Source: Leptolinea sp. HRD-7
GTDB taxonomy: Bacteria > Chloroflexota > Anaerolineae > Anaerolineales > Anaerolineaceae
DNA length: 64,000 bases
Assembly: GCA_024363285.1 (NCBI GenBank)
Contig: AP024710.1
Span: 2,078,001-2,142,000, forward strand
Reading direction: 5' to 3'
Both the position numbers and the translations under genes were made by a program. The notes beneath the pieces were generated by a model that was given only the letters and a program-made list of their open reading frames with translations, was not told where the DNA came from and did not search any database. This document shows, one piece after another, positions 8,391 through 16,011 of the stretch. How positions within the stretch are numbered: the first letter of the stretch is position 1; each line of letters opens with the position of its first letter.

Positions 8391-10453
8391 CAGTCACCTG
8401 CCTTCGCATGGTTTGAATCCAGCAGATATGCCAGGCCGGCTACTTTGGATGAGAGCGGCGAGCCAAGGAAAACAGGATCATTCGCGCGCGCGGATTGTGT
8501 GAACCAGCAACCGGCGGCCGACGTCTTTTTCCAGTTCTCTGCCGGTCGTGAAGTTGACATCTCTTCTCGGATCTCATTAACCGAAGTGAAATCAAGTCCG
8601 TGAATTCCCATTTTCCCGGCGATGCGGGTGACAATCTGCCAGTCTGGTATCACCAGTTCAGCAGGGTCAACTGCTTTTTGGAAGAACTGCTGCCTGAATT
8701 CGGAATTGACATACGAACCGTCACGTTCTGTAAAAAATGCCGATGGCAAAGCCAGCCCGACATCCTCTGACGGTTGAAAGCTATTCTGGTAGATCGTGAA
8801 TCCAGCAGGTAAAACAGGTTGGCAGCCAATAGTGTACAGCACATCCGGACTCGATGTATTTCCATAATACGGCAGCGCACCTGCTGCCAGCGCGCCAAAA
8901 ACATTGCCCTGCAGCGGCAGGCAAATGACAGACGCGTTTATTTCTTCCGCGAGACTGTTTATTTTTTCAACAAGCGTCAGGTCAGATAGACATGCGTCAC
9001 CAATGACCAAAACCCGATTGCGGGATTGGTTCAGGGTATCTACTGCCTGGTGAATTTGCCCGATGCCAGTTTCACCGGATTTCAATGTGGAAACCAGTTG
9101 GTTAAAGAGTTCCGCTGCATCTCCATTAGCGCGGATACATGTATCCGAGAAGCGTTCCAATTGACGTTCCTGCCGGTTGACCGAGATGATCTGCGCACCT
9201 TTTCGTTTAAGCTGTTTCAGTTCATATTCGAGCCATGAAAGGCTGTAGCGGGTATCCACACCGGCCAACAGCACGCAGTCAGCTCCGCGAAGGTCGTTAA
9301 ACGATGCGGTGCGGGTGAACAATCGGTCATACACGTCCTGTGAGGTTGTAGATTGTGTCTTATCCGATGGCACGATAGTTTTGGCAAATTTTTGAATCAC
9401 AAAGAGGTCTTCCAACGGAAGGCTGGATGAAACCTGAAGAGCTATTTTTTCGGGAGCAGAAGCGGAGAGTTCTTCCGCGGCCAGTTCTACAGCTTCTTCC
9501 CATGAGATTTCAAATGGATGACCGTCTGCCTTCTTCCAGGGTTTTTGCAGCCGAGATGTATGATTGGCGGTTTCGGGAATGCCAAATCGACCGTGGACGC
9601 ACAGATTCCTGCCGTTGACAGTCATGTCGCTGCCGGGTGTGGCGCCAATAACTGTACCTTTTTTAACGTCCAGATTGATTGAACATCCGGCAGAGCAAAA
9701 CGGGCAGATAGATTCCACGCTGCTTTCCGCTATACCTTCCCATTTACGGGTTTTCTCAGCCAGCGTACCGGTGGGGCAGTGGTCAACACAGGCACCGCAG
9801 AAGCTGCAACCCGCGTCAATGTGACTGCGGTTGAAGGCGGTGCCGACAAGCGCCTGCGGGCCGCGTTCCACGAAGGTCAATGTGGTATTGAAATGTAATT
9901 TTTCACAGATCTGAACACAACGCCCGCAAAGCACGCAAAGATTGTAATCACGATCGTAGAACGGATCTGCCTTTTCTACTGGATAATAACGGTATTTTAC
10001 CGGCAGGCGGATATCTTTAACGCCCAGGCGTTCCGCCAGGGTTTGTATCTCGCAACGACCATCCTTGTTGCACGAACCGCAGCCGGTGGTCACACCGCTT
10101 TTGCGTATGGTCACCATGCACTCGGAGCAATTTCCTTTTTCAGAACATACAAGGCAGCTTAAGGGATGTTCGCTGAGAAGCATATTGAAAATCTCTAACC
10201 GAAGGTTTTTGAGCGCTGCAGTTTCAGTGCGAACAATCATTCCTTCTTCTGCCGGTGTGGTGCAGGATGTGGGAAAACCGCGTAGACCTTCCACTTCGAC
10301 GACGCACATGCGGCACCCACCGAATGGGGGTAGATCTTCACAGGCACACAGAGTGGGGATATCTATCCCGTTCTTTTGAGCAGCCTGCAGGATGGTCTCT
10401 CCGCGGACCGCTTCAACATGTATATCGTTGATGGTCAAATGTACAGGGGTCAA
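8390..10453 (-). CDS. NuoG-like iron-sulfur protein with degenerate molybdopterin domain
   Basis: A 687-residue electron-transfer subunit. In order: [2Fe-2S] ferredoxin domain (C36, C47, C50, C64); His-Cys [4Fe-4S] site (H96, C100, C103, C109); extra cysteines C125, C128, C134; two ferredoxin-type [4Fe-4S] sites (C173-C183 and C216-C226); then a molybdopterin-oxidoreductase fold with its own cluster (C250, C253, C257, C285). Where active formate dehydrogenases have Sec or Cys, residues 342-349 read SSSLPLED. The molybdopterin domain is also short, with no recognisable C-terminal dinucleotide-binding domain. There is no [FeFe]-hydrogenase H-cluster motif. It is therefore probably a wiring subunit, as NuoG is in complex I, not an enzyme. 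It sits between NuoF-like and NfnA-like genes. Confidence 0.9.
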   Translation of the reverse strand: MTPVHLTINDIHVEAVRGETILQAAQKNGIDIPTLCACEDLPPFGGCRMCVVEVEGLRGFPTSCTTPAEEGMIVRTETAALKNLRLEIFNMLLSEHPLSCLVCSEKGNCSECMVTIRKSGVTTGCGSCNKDGRCEIQTLAERLGVKDIRLPVKYRYYPVEKADPFYDRDYNLCVLCGRCVQICEKLHFNTTLTFVERGPQALVGTAFNRSHIDAGCSFCGACVDHCPTGTLAEKTRKWEGIAESSVESICPFCSAGCSINLDVKKGTVIGATPGSDMTVNGRNLCVHGRFGIPETANHTSRLQKPWKKADGHPFEISWEEAVELAAEELSASAPEKIALQVSSSLPLEDLFVIQKFAKTIVPSDKTQSTTSQDVYDRLFTRTASFNDLRGADCVLLAGVDTRYSLSWLEYELKQLKRKGAQIISVNRQERQLERFSDTCIRANGDAAELFNQLVSTLKSGETGIGQIHQAVDTLNQSRNRVLVIGDACLSDLTLVEKINSLAEEINASVICLPLQGNVFGALAAGALPYYGNTSSPDVLYTIGCQPVLPAGFTIYQNSFQPSEDVGLALPSAFFTERDGSYVNSEFRQQFFQKAVDPAELVIPDWQIVTRIAGKMGIHGLDFTSVNEIREEMSTSRPAENWKKTSAAGCWFTQSARANDPVFLGSPLSSKVAGLAYLLDSNHAKAGD

Positions 10454-12315
10454 TGTACCGGACTCCCTTCGATGGCGTCAAACCGGCAGGTTTCATAGCA
10501 AGCCCTGCAGCGGATGCAAATGGAACTGTCGAGTGTGTGCGGTTGTTTGGCTTTGCCTTCGATGGCATTTACCGGGCAGACCTTCGCGCAGGCGTGACAT
10601 CCTGTGCAGGCCTCCGGGTCGATACGATATTGGAACAGGGTTTTGCACACTCCTGCTTCACAATATCCACTATGAATATGGGTTTCATATTCACTTCGGA
10701 AGGAACGCAGAGTTGTGGTCACCGGGTTGGAGGCCGTTTGACCCAGTCCGCAGAGAGAGCCCTGTGACATGGTTCTCGCGAGCCGCTCCATAGTGTCAAT
10801 ATCCTCCGGTGCTCCGGAGCCGTCTTTAATGCGGTCCAGAATTTCGTACAGGTGACGGGTGCCGATGCGGCACGGAGTGCATTTGCCGCAGCTTTCCTTA
10901 CGCAAAAAGTCCAGATAATAGTGTGCCAGATCGACCACGCAGGTATCTTTATCCATCACAATCAGGCCGCCGGATCCCATAATAGACCCAACAGCTTTGA
11001 GAGCTTCGTAGTCCACCGGAGTATCCAGGTACTCAGCCGACAGGCAGCCGCCGGATGGACCACCGGTCTGTACTGCTTTGAACGGTTTCTCCGTGCCGCC
11101 GCCGATCTCGACGATGATCTGACGCAGCGACATCCCCAGGGGGACTTCGATCAACCCGGTACGGCGAACGTCACCTACCAGCGAAAAGGTCTTTGTTCCA
11201 GAGCTGGTGGGTGTTCCATACTGGCGGTACCAATCGGCACCGTTACGGAGAATGTTCGGGATGGTACTGATCGTTTCAACGTTATTGTTGACTGTTGGTT
11301 TGCCATATAGCCCGCTGACCGCCGGGAAGGGCGGACGGGAACGCGGCATGCCGCGCCGGCCTTCAATGGAAGCGAACAGGGCAGTCTCCTCACCGCAGAC
11401 AAACGCGCCGGCACCTTCTTTGATCTTGATCTCAAAGTTGAAATCCGTTCCCAGGATGCGCGCGCCCAACAGACCGTGCTCGCGCATTTGCCGCAGGGCG
11501 TTTTTCAGGCGGGACACCGCGAGCGGGTATTCCGCGCGAATATAGATCACGCCATGGTTCGCGCCAATGGCATAGGCGGCGATCAACATACCTTCCAACA
11601 GCGCGTGCGGGTCGCCTTCAATAAGTGAGCGGTTCATGAAAGCCCCGGGATCACCTTCATCGGCGTTGCACACCAGATACTTGTCTTTTCCCGGGTTGAC
11701 GCGGCACAGTTCCCATTTTCTGGCAGTCGGGAAACCGCTGCCACCACGGCCGCGGAGACCAGAGAGTTTGACCTGTTCGATCACTTCTTCCGGAGTCATA
11801 CCCAGCGCGTTCTTTAAACCCACATAACCATTACGGGCTACATAATGATTAAAATTTTCAGGGTCAATCAAACCGCAATTTCGCAGAATTACGCGCACCT
11901 GCGGTTTTAGCATGGGCTGGTCAAAGAAACGCGGAAGCCCGCCGGTTTGACGGTTTTCGAGCGGTTCCAGAATCCCTGCGGCTTCATCCAGCGGGGGAGC
12001 GTTATTCTTGATAGCTTCGATGACGATGCGTTTGGCTTTAGCTGGCGTCATCTGGCCGTAACTGACACGAGCCCAACCCGGGAGGGTAATATCCATGATC
12101 GGTTCCATGTAACAAGGCCCGATGCATCCAACGTCAACCAACCGGGCTGTCAGGAAGTTTTCATCCAGTGCCTCTTCCACGGCTTTGCGAACTTCAACCG
12201 CGCCGGCGGCGCGTCCGCAGGATGCCATGCCGAAATAGATCACAGGGATGGTACTGTTTTCAAGTTCCTTCCATTCATCTCTGGCGGTTTGTTGCATTGA
12301 GGCAAAATCAGGCAT
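10450..12315 (-). CDS. NuoF/HydB-like NADH-binding flavoprotein subunit
   Basis: A 621-residue subunit with the HydB/HndC domain order. An N-terminal thioredoxin-like domain (about residues 1-105) carries Cys33, Cys68 and Cys72. The FMN/NADH domain has GLRGRGGSGFPTARKW and CNADEGDPGAFMNRS. An SLBB segment follows, then the N3-type [4Fe-4S] motif ESCGKCTPCRIGT with a later LCGLGQ. A C-terminal ferredoxin domain has CTGCHACAKVCP and CIRCRACYETC. In electron-bifurcating hydrogenases and in the Stn transhydrogenase this type of subunit is the site of NADH oxidation and bifurcation. It overlaps the NuoE-like gene by eight bases and the NuoG-like gene by four. Confidence 0.95.
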   Translation of the reverse strand: MPDFASMQQTARDEWKELENSTIPVIYFGMASCGRAAGAVEVRKAVEEALDENFLTARLVDVGCIGPCYMEPIMDITLPGWARVSYGQMTPAKAKRIVIEAIKNNAPPLDEAAGILEPLENRQTGGLPRFFDQPMLKPQVRVILRNCGLIDPENFNHYVARNGYVGLKNALGMTPEEVIEQVKLSGLRGRGGSGFPTARKWELCRVNPGKDKYLVCNADEGDPGAFMNRSLIEGDPHALLEGMLIAAYAIGANHGVIYIRAEYPLAVSRLKNALRQMREHGLLGARILGTDFNFEIKIKEGAGAFVCGEETALFASIEGRRGMPRSRPPFPAVSGLYGKPTVNNNVETISTIPNILRNGADWYRQYGTPTSSGTKTFSLVGDVRRTGLIEVPLGMSLRQIIVEIGGGTEKPFKAVQTGGPSGGCLSAEYLDTPVDYEALKAVGSIMGSGGLIVMDKDTCVVDLAHYYLDFLRKESCGKCTPCRIGTRHLYEILDRIKDGSGAPEDIDTMERLARTMSQGSLCGLGQTASNPVTTTLRSFRSEYETHIHSGYCEAGVCKTLFQYRIDPEACTGCHACAKVCPVNAIEGKAKQPHTLDSSICIRCRACYETCRFDAIEGSPVH

Positions 12316-12760
12316 AGCCCTCCAGAATTTTCTTCAGGCGCGAGCTGGTCACGCGGCCGTAGATCTGGTCGTCAATTTGCATGACCGGCGCCAGAGCGCA
12401 ACAACCCAGGCAGGCAACTCGTTGAAGGTCAAAGAGGCCGTCAGACGTGGTTTCACCCGGTTTAATATTCAATTCTCGTTCCAGGGCTTCCAGTAATTTT
12501 TCACCGTTGCGCACATGGCAGGCTGTACCAAGACATATCTTGATTGTATGCCGGCCGGGAGCGTTGAAGTGGAATTGTGTATAGAACGACGCGACTCCAT
12601 ACACGTCATTTTCAGAAATTTGCAACAATTCAGCTACTTCCCTGATGCTCTCCGCTGATAGATATCCGGCCCGGTCTTGAATTTCCTGCAGGAGCGGAAT
12701 CAGATCTCCCCTGGTATACGGTTGGGTCGGATTATTACCGGTTTTGTTTTCGAGGATCAT
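12308..12760 (-). CDS. NuoE/HydC-like [2Fe-2S] subunit
   Basis: A 150-residue thioredoxin-like [2Fe-2S] protein, first gene of the redox operon. The helical N-terminal half contains GYLSAESIREVAELL and YGVASFYTQFHF. The cluster ligands are CLGTAC near residue 96 and CLGCC near residue 132, each pair giving two cysteines. It is the usual partner of NuoF/HydB subunits and passes electrons from FMN. No clear ribosome binding site precedes the ATG at 12760. The gap of 119 bases upstream contains no other gene and should hold the promoter. Confidence 0.94.
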   Translation of the reverse strand: MILENKTGNNPTQPYTRGDLIPLLQEIQDRAGYLSAESIREVAELLQISENDVYGVASFYTQFHFNAPGRHTIKICLGTACHVRNGEKLLEALERELNIKPGETTSDGLFDLQRVACLGCCALAPVMQIDDQIYGRVTSSRLKKILEGYA

Positions 12761-12879
12761 AGGGGTTTTTCGAGTTTATTAAGAGTTATTTCAAAATTGA
12801 ATTCTAGTCCAAAAGAAGGAAATTTTGTAAGAGTGTCCCGAAAAAAGCGAGGAAAAGGGAAATATTGGATTAATTTAAT

Positions 12880-13437
12880 CTACTGGTATTCTGGATGCGA
12901 ATTGTTAGCTGAGTTATCCGATTCGGGTTGAGTGCGCCGGGTAATGATGCGGTCAAATGGGAACATCATCAAAATGCCCAGCCCGATGACAAACTCACCG
13001 ATTTGAACTCCAACCGATTGTAAGGGTCCAAAAAAAGGTCGAGGGAGAGGATGACTACCCAATCCAAGAACATCCGCCAGTCCGGTAAACAACGCGATGA
13101 CGTAACCGGTTTGAACGAAGCGCATACCAATCTGGAACAGCAAACTATACGGTTTACCCTGGCGTAAAGCCTGCATCACCAGAAAGGCGCCCACGCAAAT
13201 AATGGCAATACCAAAAAGAAAAACAGAAACCTGCACAAAGCCGATAACCGGGCTGCGGTCAAGTCCATATACAGAAGGGCGGGCCCCCAAAATGAATAAA
13301 GCAAATCCAATCCCGGTCATTATCAAACCGAGGCGGATTTTTCGTTTTGATTGTTGCACCGGCTGACTGGGTGGTTCTTCAGCGGCGGGTTGCAATGGAT
13401 TGTCGGGAGGGATTTGATCTTCGTCGTTAATAATCAT
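12880..13437 (-). CDS. Four-helix membrane protein of unknown function
   Basis: A 185-residue protein with a hydrophilic Pro/Gln-rich N-terminus (residues 1-35), then four hydrophobic segments beginning near LGLIMTGIGFALFILG, FVQVSVFLFGIAIICVGAFLV, YVIALFTGLADVLG and VQIGEFVIGLGILMMF. It ends in a polar tail. No family is recognised. Its start overlaps the dipeptidase stop by four bases, so the two are coupled, but this need not mean a shared function. Confidence 0.75.
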   Translation of the reverse strand: MIINDEDQIPPDNPLQPAAEEPPSQPVQQSKRKIRLGLIMTGIGFALFILGARPSVYGLDRSPVIGFVQVSVFLFGIAIICVGAFLVMQALRQGKPYSLLFQIGMRFVQTGYVIALFTGLADVLGLGSHPLPRPFFGPLQSVGVQIGEFVIGLGILMMFPFDRIITRRTQPESDNSANNSHPEYQ

Positions 13438-14525
13438 GACTCAGGTAATGCCTGGTAGAGAATTCGTTCCCAGTTTCCATGAAATATGGCTTCGATCTGC
13501 TCCAAAGTATACCCTCGTTTTTGCAGGATCGGTGCCAATTTTTGCATATCGCCGATCGAATTTACGCCATCCGGTACACAGGGCCAGCCGAATCCACCGT
13601 CAAAATCCGTTCCGATGGCCGCGTGGTCACAATTGCCGGCGATCTGGCAGATGGCATCGATATGGTTGGCCATATCATCCAGGGTGACATGCCTGGATGG
13701 ATCGCGGAAGTCCCAATCGGTGCGCAGGAAACGGGCGTAGGGCATAACGCCGATAACTCCACCGCGTTCGATCATGCGGCGCACATTCTCTTCCGAAAAA
13801 TGCCGCTGATTGGATGGAGCATTCAGCAGCCAGCGGCAATTAGCGTGACTGGCAATTACAGTTCCTTCGTACTCATCCAACGCGGTGGCAATGGAAACGT
13901 CATTCATATGCGCCACATCAAGAATATATCCAATGCTGGAAAGCGCGTGCAGAAGTTCATGCCCCTCGGAAGTGAAAGACTTGCCTTCGATCGTCCCGCC
14001 GCAAAAGCGTGTTCCGCCCCAGACCGGTCCGAGGAGACGGGCCCCCAATTGCCACCATTCCTCTAGCTCTTCCATGGAACCAAGCCCTTCGGCACCTTCG
14101 ATCAGGTTAACAATACCCAGGGGCTTTTTTGCAGCTAATGTTGTTTCTTTATGGGGAGCAAGAATTGCCGCCAGATCGGACCGGGTGAGCACCCGGCGGA
14201 ATTTTTCCGGGTGGGTGTCTGCGAGCATGCGGTAATAGTCAACGGATCGGTGGATCAGTTCACCATATTCTTTATTGGAGGCAAAGGTAGCCACATCCCA
14301 GTCTCCGCTGGAATATTTTTTGGGTGCCATGAACATAGTGCCAAAAACCAGAGCGACCTGTCCACGCGAGTATTCGTCCCAGCCGAACAATGTGCTGCCA
14401 CCGCGGCGTTCGTCAATTACTCCGGTTTCTGCCGCGCGAATCTCCTGTAAGGGGCGGGAGTAATCGGTTTTGAAGCATAGCCAGTTCCAGGCAAGGTCTT
14501 CATGGGCGTCAATCAGGTAGGGCAT
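13434..14525 (-). CDS. M19 (renal-type) membrane dipeptidase family protein
   Basis: A 363-residue zinc dipeptidase homologue with no signal peptide. Family residues are visible in order: DAHEDLAWNW at residue 7 (His-x-Asp zinc pair), VNLIEGAEG with the bridging Glu, DVAHMND, ASHANCRW and GTDFDGGFG near the C-terminus. The family hydrolyses a broad range of dipeptides, including D-amino-acid-containing ones. The ATG at 14525 lies 22 bases downstream of the rpsA terminator, with AGGA eight bases ahead of it. It therefore needs either its own promoter in a very short space or read-through from rpsA. Confidence 0.9.
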   Translation of the reverse strand: MPYLIDAHEDLAWNWLCFKTDYSRPLQEIRAAETGVIDERRGGSTLFGWDEYSRGQVALVFGTMFMAPKKYSSGDWDVATFASNKEYGELIHRSVDYYRMLADTHPEKFRRVLTRSDLAAILAPHKETTLAAKKPLGIVNLIEGAEGLGSMEELEEWWQLGARLLGPVWGGTRFCGGTIEGKSFTSEGHELLHALSSIGYILDVAHMNDVSIATALDEYEGTVIASHANCRWLLNAPSNQRHFSEENVRRMIERGGVIGVMPYARFLRTDWDFRDPSRHVTLDDMANHIDAICQIAGNCDHAAIGTDFDGGFGWPCVPDGVNSIGDMQKLAPILQKRGYTLEQIEAIFHGNWERILYQALPES

Positions 14526-14546
14526 AGGCGGGTCCTGGAAAAAAAA

Positions 14547-14568
14547 GAGCGCACCGGCTGGTGCGCTC
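14547..14568 (-). terminator. Intrinsic terminator of rpsA
   Basis: A perfect inverted repeat, GAGCGCACC and GGTGCGCTC around a four-base loop, is flanked by runs of A and T that give a U-tract on either strand. It lies 15 bases after the rpsA stop. Confidence 0.9.
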
Positions 14569-14582
14569 TTTTTTTTGTAATT

Positions 14583-15800
14583 CTAGTCAGCCGGAGAGTC
14601 TTCCTCGTCAGAGGTGGTGTCATCCAGAGCCTGCCAGTCCATCTCGGCATACGCCATTGAGTCAACGCGGCGGAGGCTGAGGCCGATGCGGTGATTGGCC
14701 GGATCGATCTTGATGACGCGGAGGGTAACAGTTTCGCCCTCTTTCAAGACTTCCTTCGGATGTTCGATGCGTTTTTCGCTCAGCTCAGAGATGTGGATCA
14801 GACCTTCAATGTCGCCTTCCAATTGGGCAAAGGCGCCGAATTTGGTCAGGCGGGTGATCTTACCCTGCACAAGCTGGCCGACAGTAAAGGCGGCCGCCTG
14901 GTTAGACCAGGGATCGTCCTGCAGCTGGCGGATTGACAGGCCGATGCGTTTCTTGTCGCGGTCGATGGAGATGACTTTGACTTTGATTTCCTGTCCGACT
15001 TTGAGAACTTCGCCGGGATGCTGAATGCGGTCCCAGGAGATCTCGGAGAGGTGGACGAGGCCGTCAGCCCCGTTGATGTTGACAAAGGCGCCAAAATCAG
15101 CCAGGCTGGTAACGTGACCGGAGCGAATTTCACCTTCTTTGAGTTCGTCAATAACACGTTCTTTGAGGGTTTCGCGGGTCTCGGTGCTGGCAGCGCGTTC
15201 TGAAAGGATCAGGCGGCGGCGTTCGCGGTCAACTTCAATGACGCAAACATCCACTTCCATGCCGACCATCTTGCTCCACTTCTGTTCAGGAGTGTCGCCT
15301 GAGATGTTGGCGCGGCGGGAAAGGGCGATCTGTGACGCGGGAACAAAACCGCGTAAGGTACCCAACGGTACAATAAGGCCGCCCTTATTGAAACCGATGA
15401 TCTTGCTGTGGAAAGAGCCTTTGGAAGCGAGCATATCTTCGGCTTCCTGCCAGCCTTTTTCTTCACGGGCGCGTACATAGGAAAGCACCAGTGTGCCATT
15501 TGAATCTTCCGGATTGACAACATACACCGGAATTTCCTGACCTACGGCCAGGGTGGATAGCTCAGTGGAGGGGATGGCCTCGAATTCTTTTCCGCTGATC
15601 ACGCCTTCGGACTTGGTTCCGACGCTGACCAATATCTGGCCCTGGCTGATGCTGGCAATAGTTCCGTTGCGGATCTCGCCCTGCGACGGAAAATCGATGC
15701 CAAGACCTTCCTTTTCCAACAGGGATGCCATGTTGTTGCTATCGTTCAAACTATTTTCGGGTTGTTCTCCCTGATTCTGAAAGGAAGCGTTTTGTTCCAT
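14583..15800 (-). CDS. rpsA: Ribosomal protein S1 with four S1 domains
   Basis: RNA-binding protein of the 30S subunit that helps initiate on structured mRNA. The start is taken at ATG 15800 (MEQNASFQ), giving 405 residues; 39 codons of open frame upstream look noncoding. Four S1/OB repeats follow: GEIRNGTIASISQGQILVSV, then HSKIIGFNKGGLIVPLG, then RSGHVTSLADFGAFVNI with DGLVHLSEISW, then QGKITRLTKFGAFAQL with EGLIHISELS. The acidic C-terminus (DDTTSDEEDSPAD) is common. Four repeats rather than six is typical outside Proteobacteria. GGAG is found about 11 bases before the start. Confidence 0.94.
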   Translation of the reverse strand: MEQNASFQNQGEQPENSLNDSNNMASLLEKEGLGIDFPSQGEIRNGTIASISQGQILVSVGTKSEGVISGKEFEAIPSTELSTLAVGQEIPVYVVNPEDSNGTLVLSYVRAREEKGWQEAEDMLASKGSFHSKIIGFNKGGLIVPLGTLRGFVPASQIALSRRANISGDTPEQKWSKMVGMEVDVCVIEVDRERRRLILSERAASTETRETLKERVIDELKEGEIRSGHVTSLADFGAFVNINGADGLVHLSEISWDRIQHPGEVLKVGQEIKVKVISIDRDKKRIGLSIRQLQDDPWSNQAAAFTVGQLVQGKITRLTKFGAFAQLEGDIEGLIHISELSEKRIEHPKEVLKEGETVTLRVIKIDPANHRIGLSLRRVDSMAYAEMDWQALDDTTSDEEDSPAD

Positions 15801-15960
15801 AGGAAATCTGACTCCGGACAAGAGGATTGCTGTCATTATAAAGGTGAATTCACGGATTGACAACCCTGACAAGGTCAAGGTGTAAGTAGTTGTGAAATTA
15901 ATTTGAATAAAATCCACTTTATGATTATTCGGAATGGTTATTTGTTTTTTTCGCGACTAA

Positions 15961-16001
15961 AAACAGACCCTTAAGATTTTTAAACTCCTAAGGGTCTGTT
16001 T
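15961..16001 (-). terminator. Terminator downstream of secA
   Basis: AAACAGACCCTTA pairs perfectly with TAAGGGTCTGTTT (13 bp) around a 15-base loop. On the minus strand the hairpin begins eleven bases after the secA stop and is followed by T-rich sequence. It could also act on the plus strand. Confidence 0.85.
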
Positions 16002-16011
16002 CTTTGCATAA

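Noticed and set aside
8390-10453. Active formate dehydrogenase or [FeFe]-hydrogenase subunit
   Set aside because: The Cys/Sec position is replaced, the C-terminal cofactor domain is absent, and no H-cluster cysteine motifs exist.
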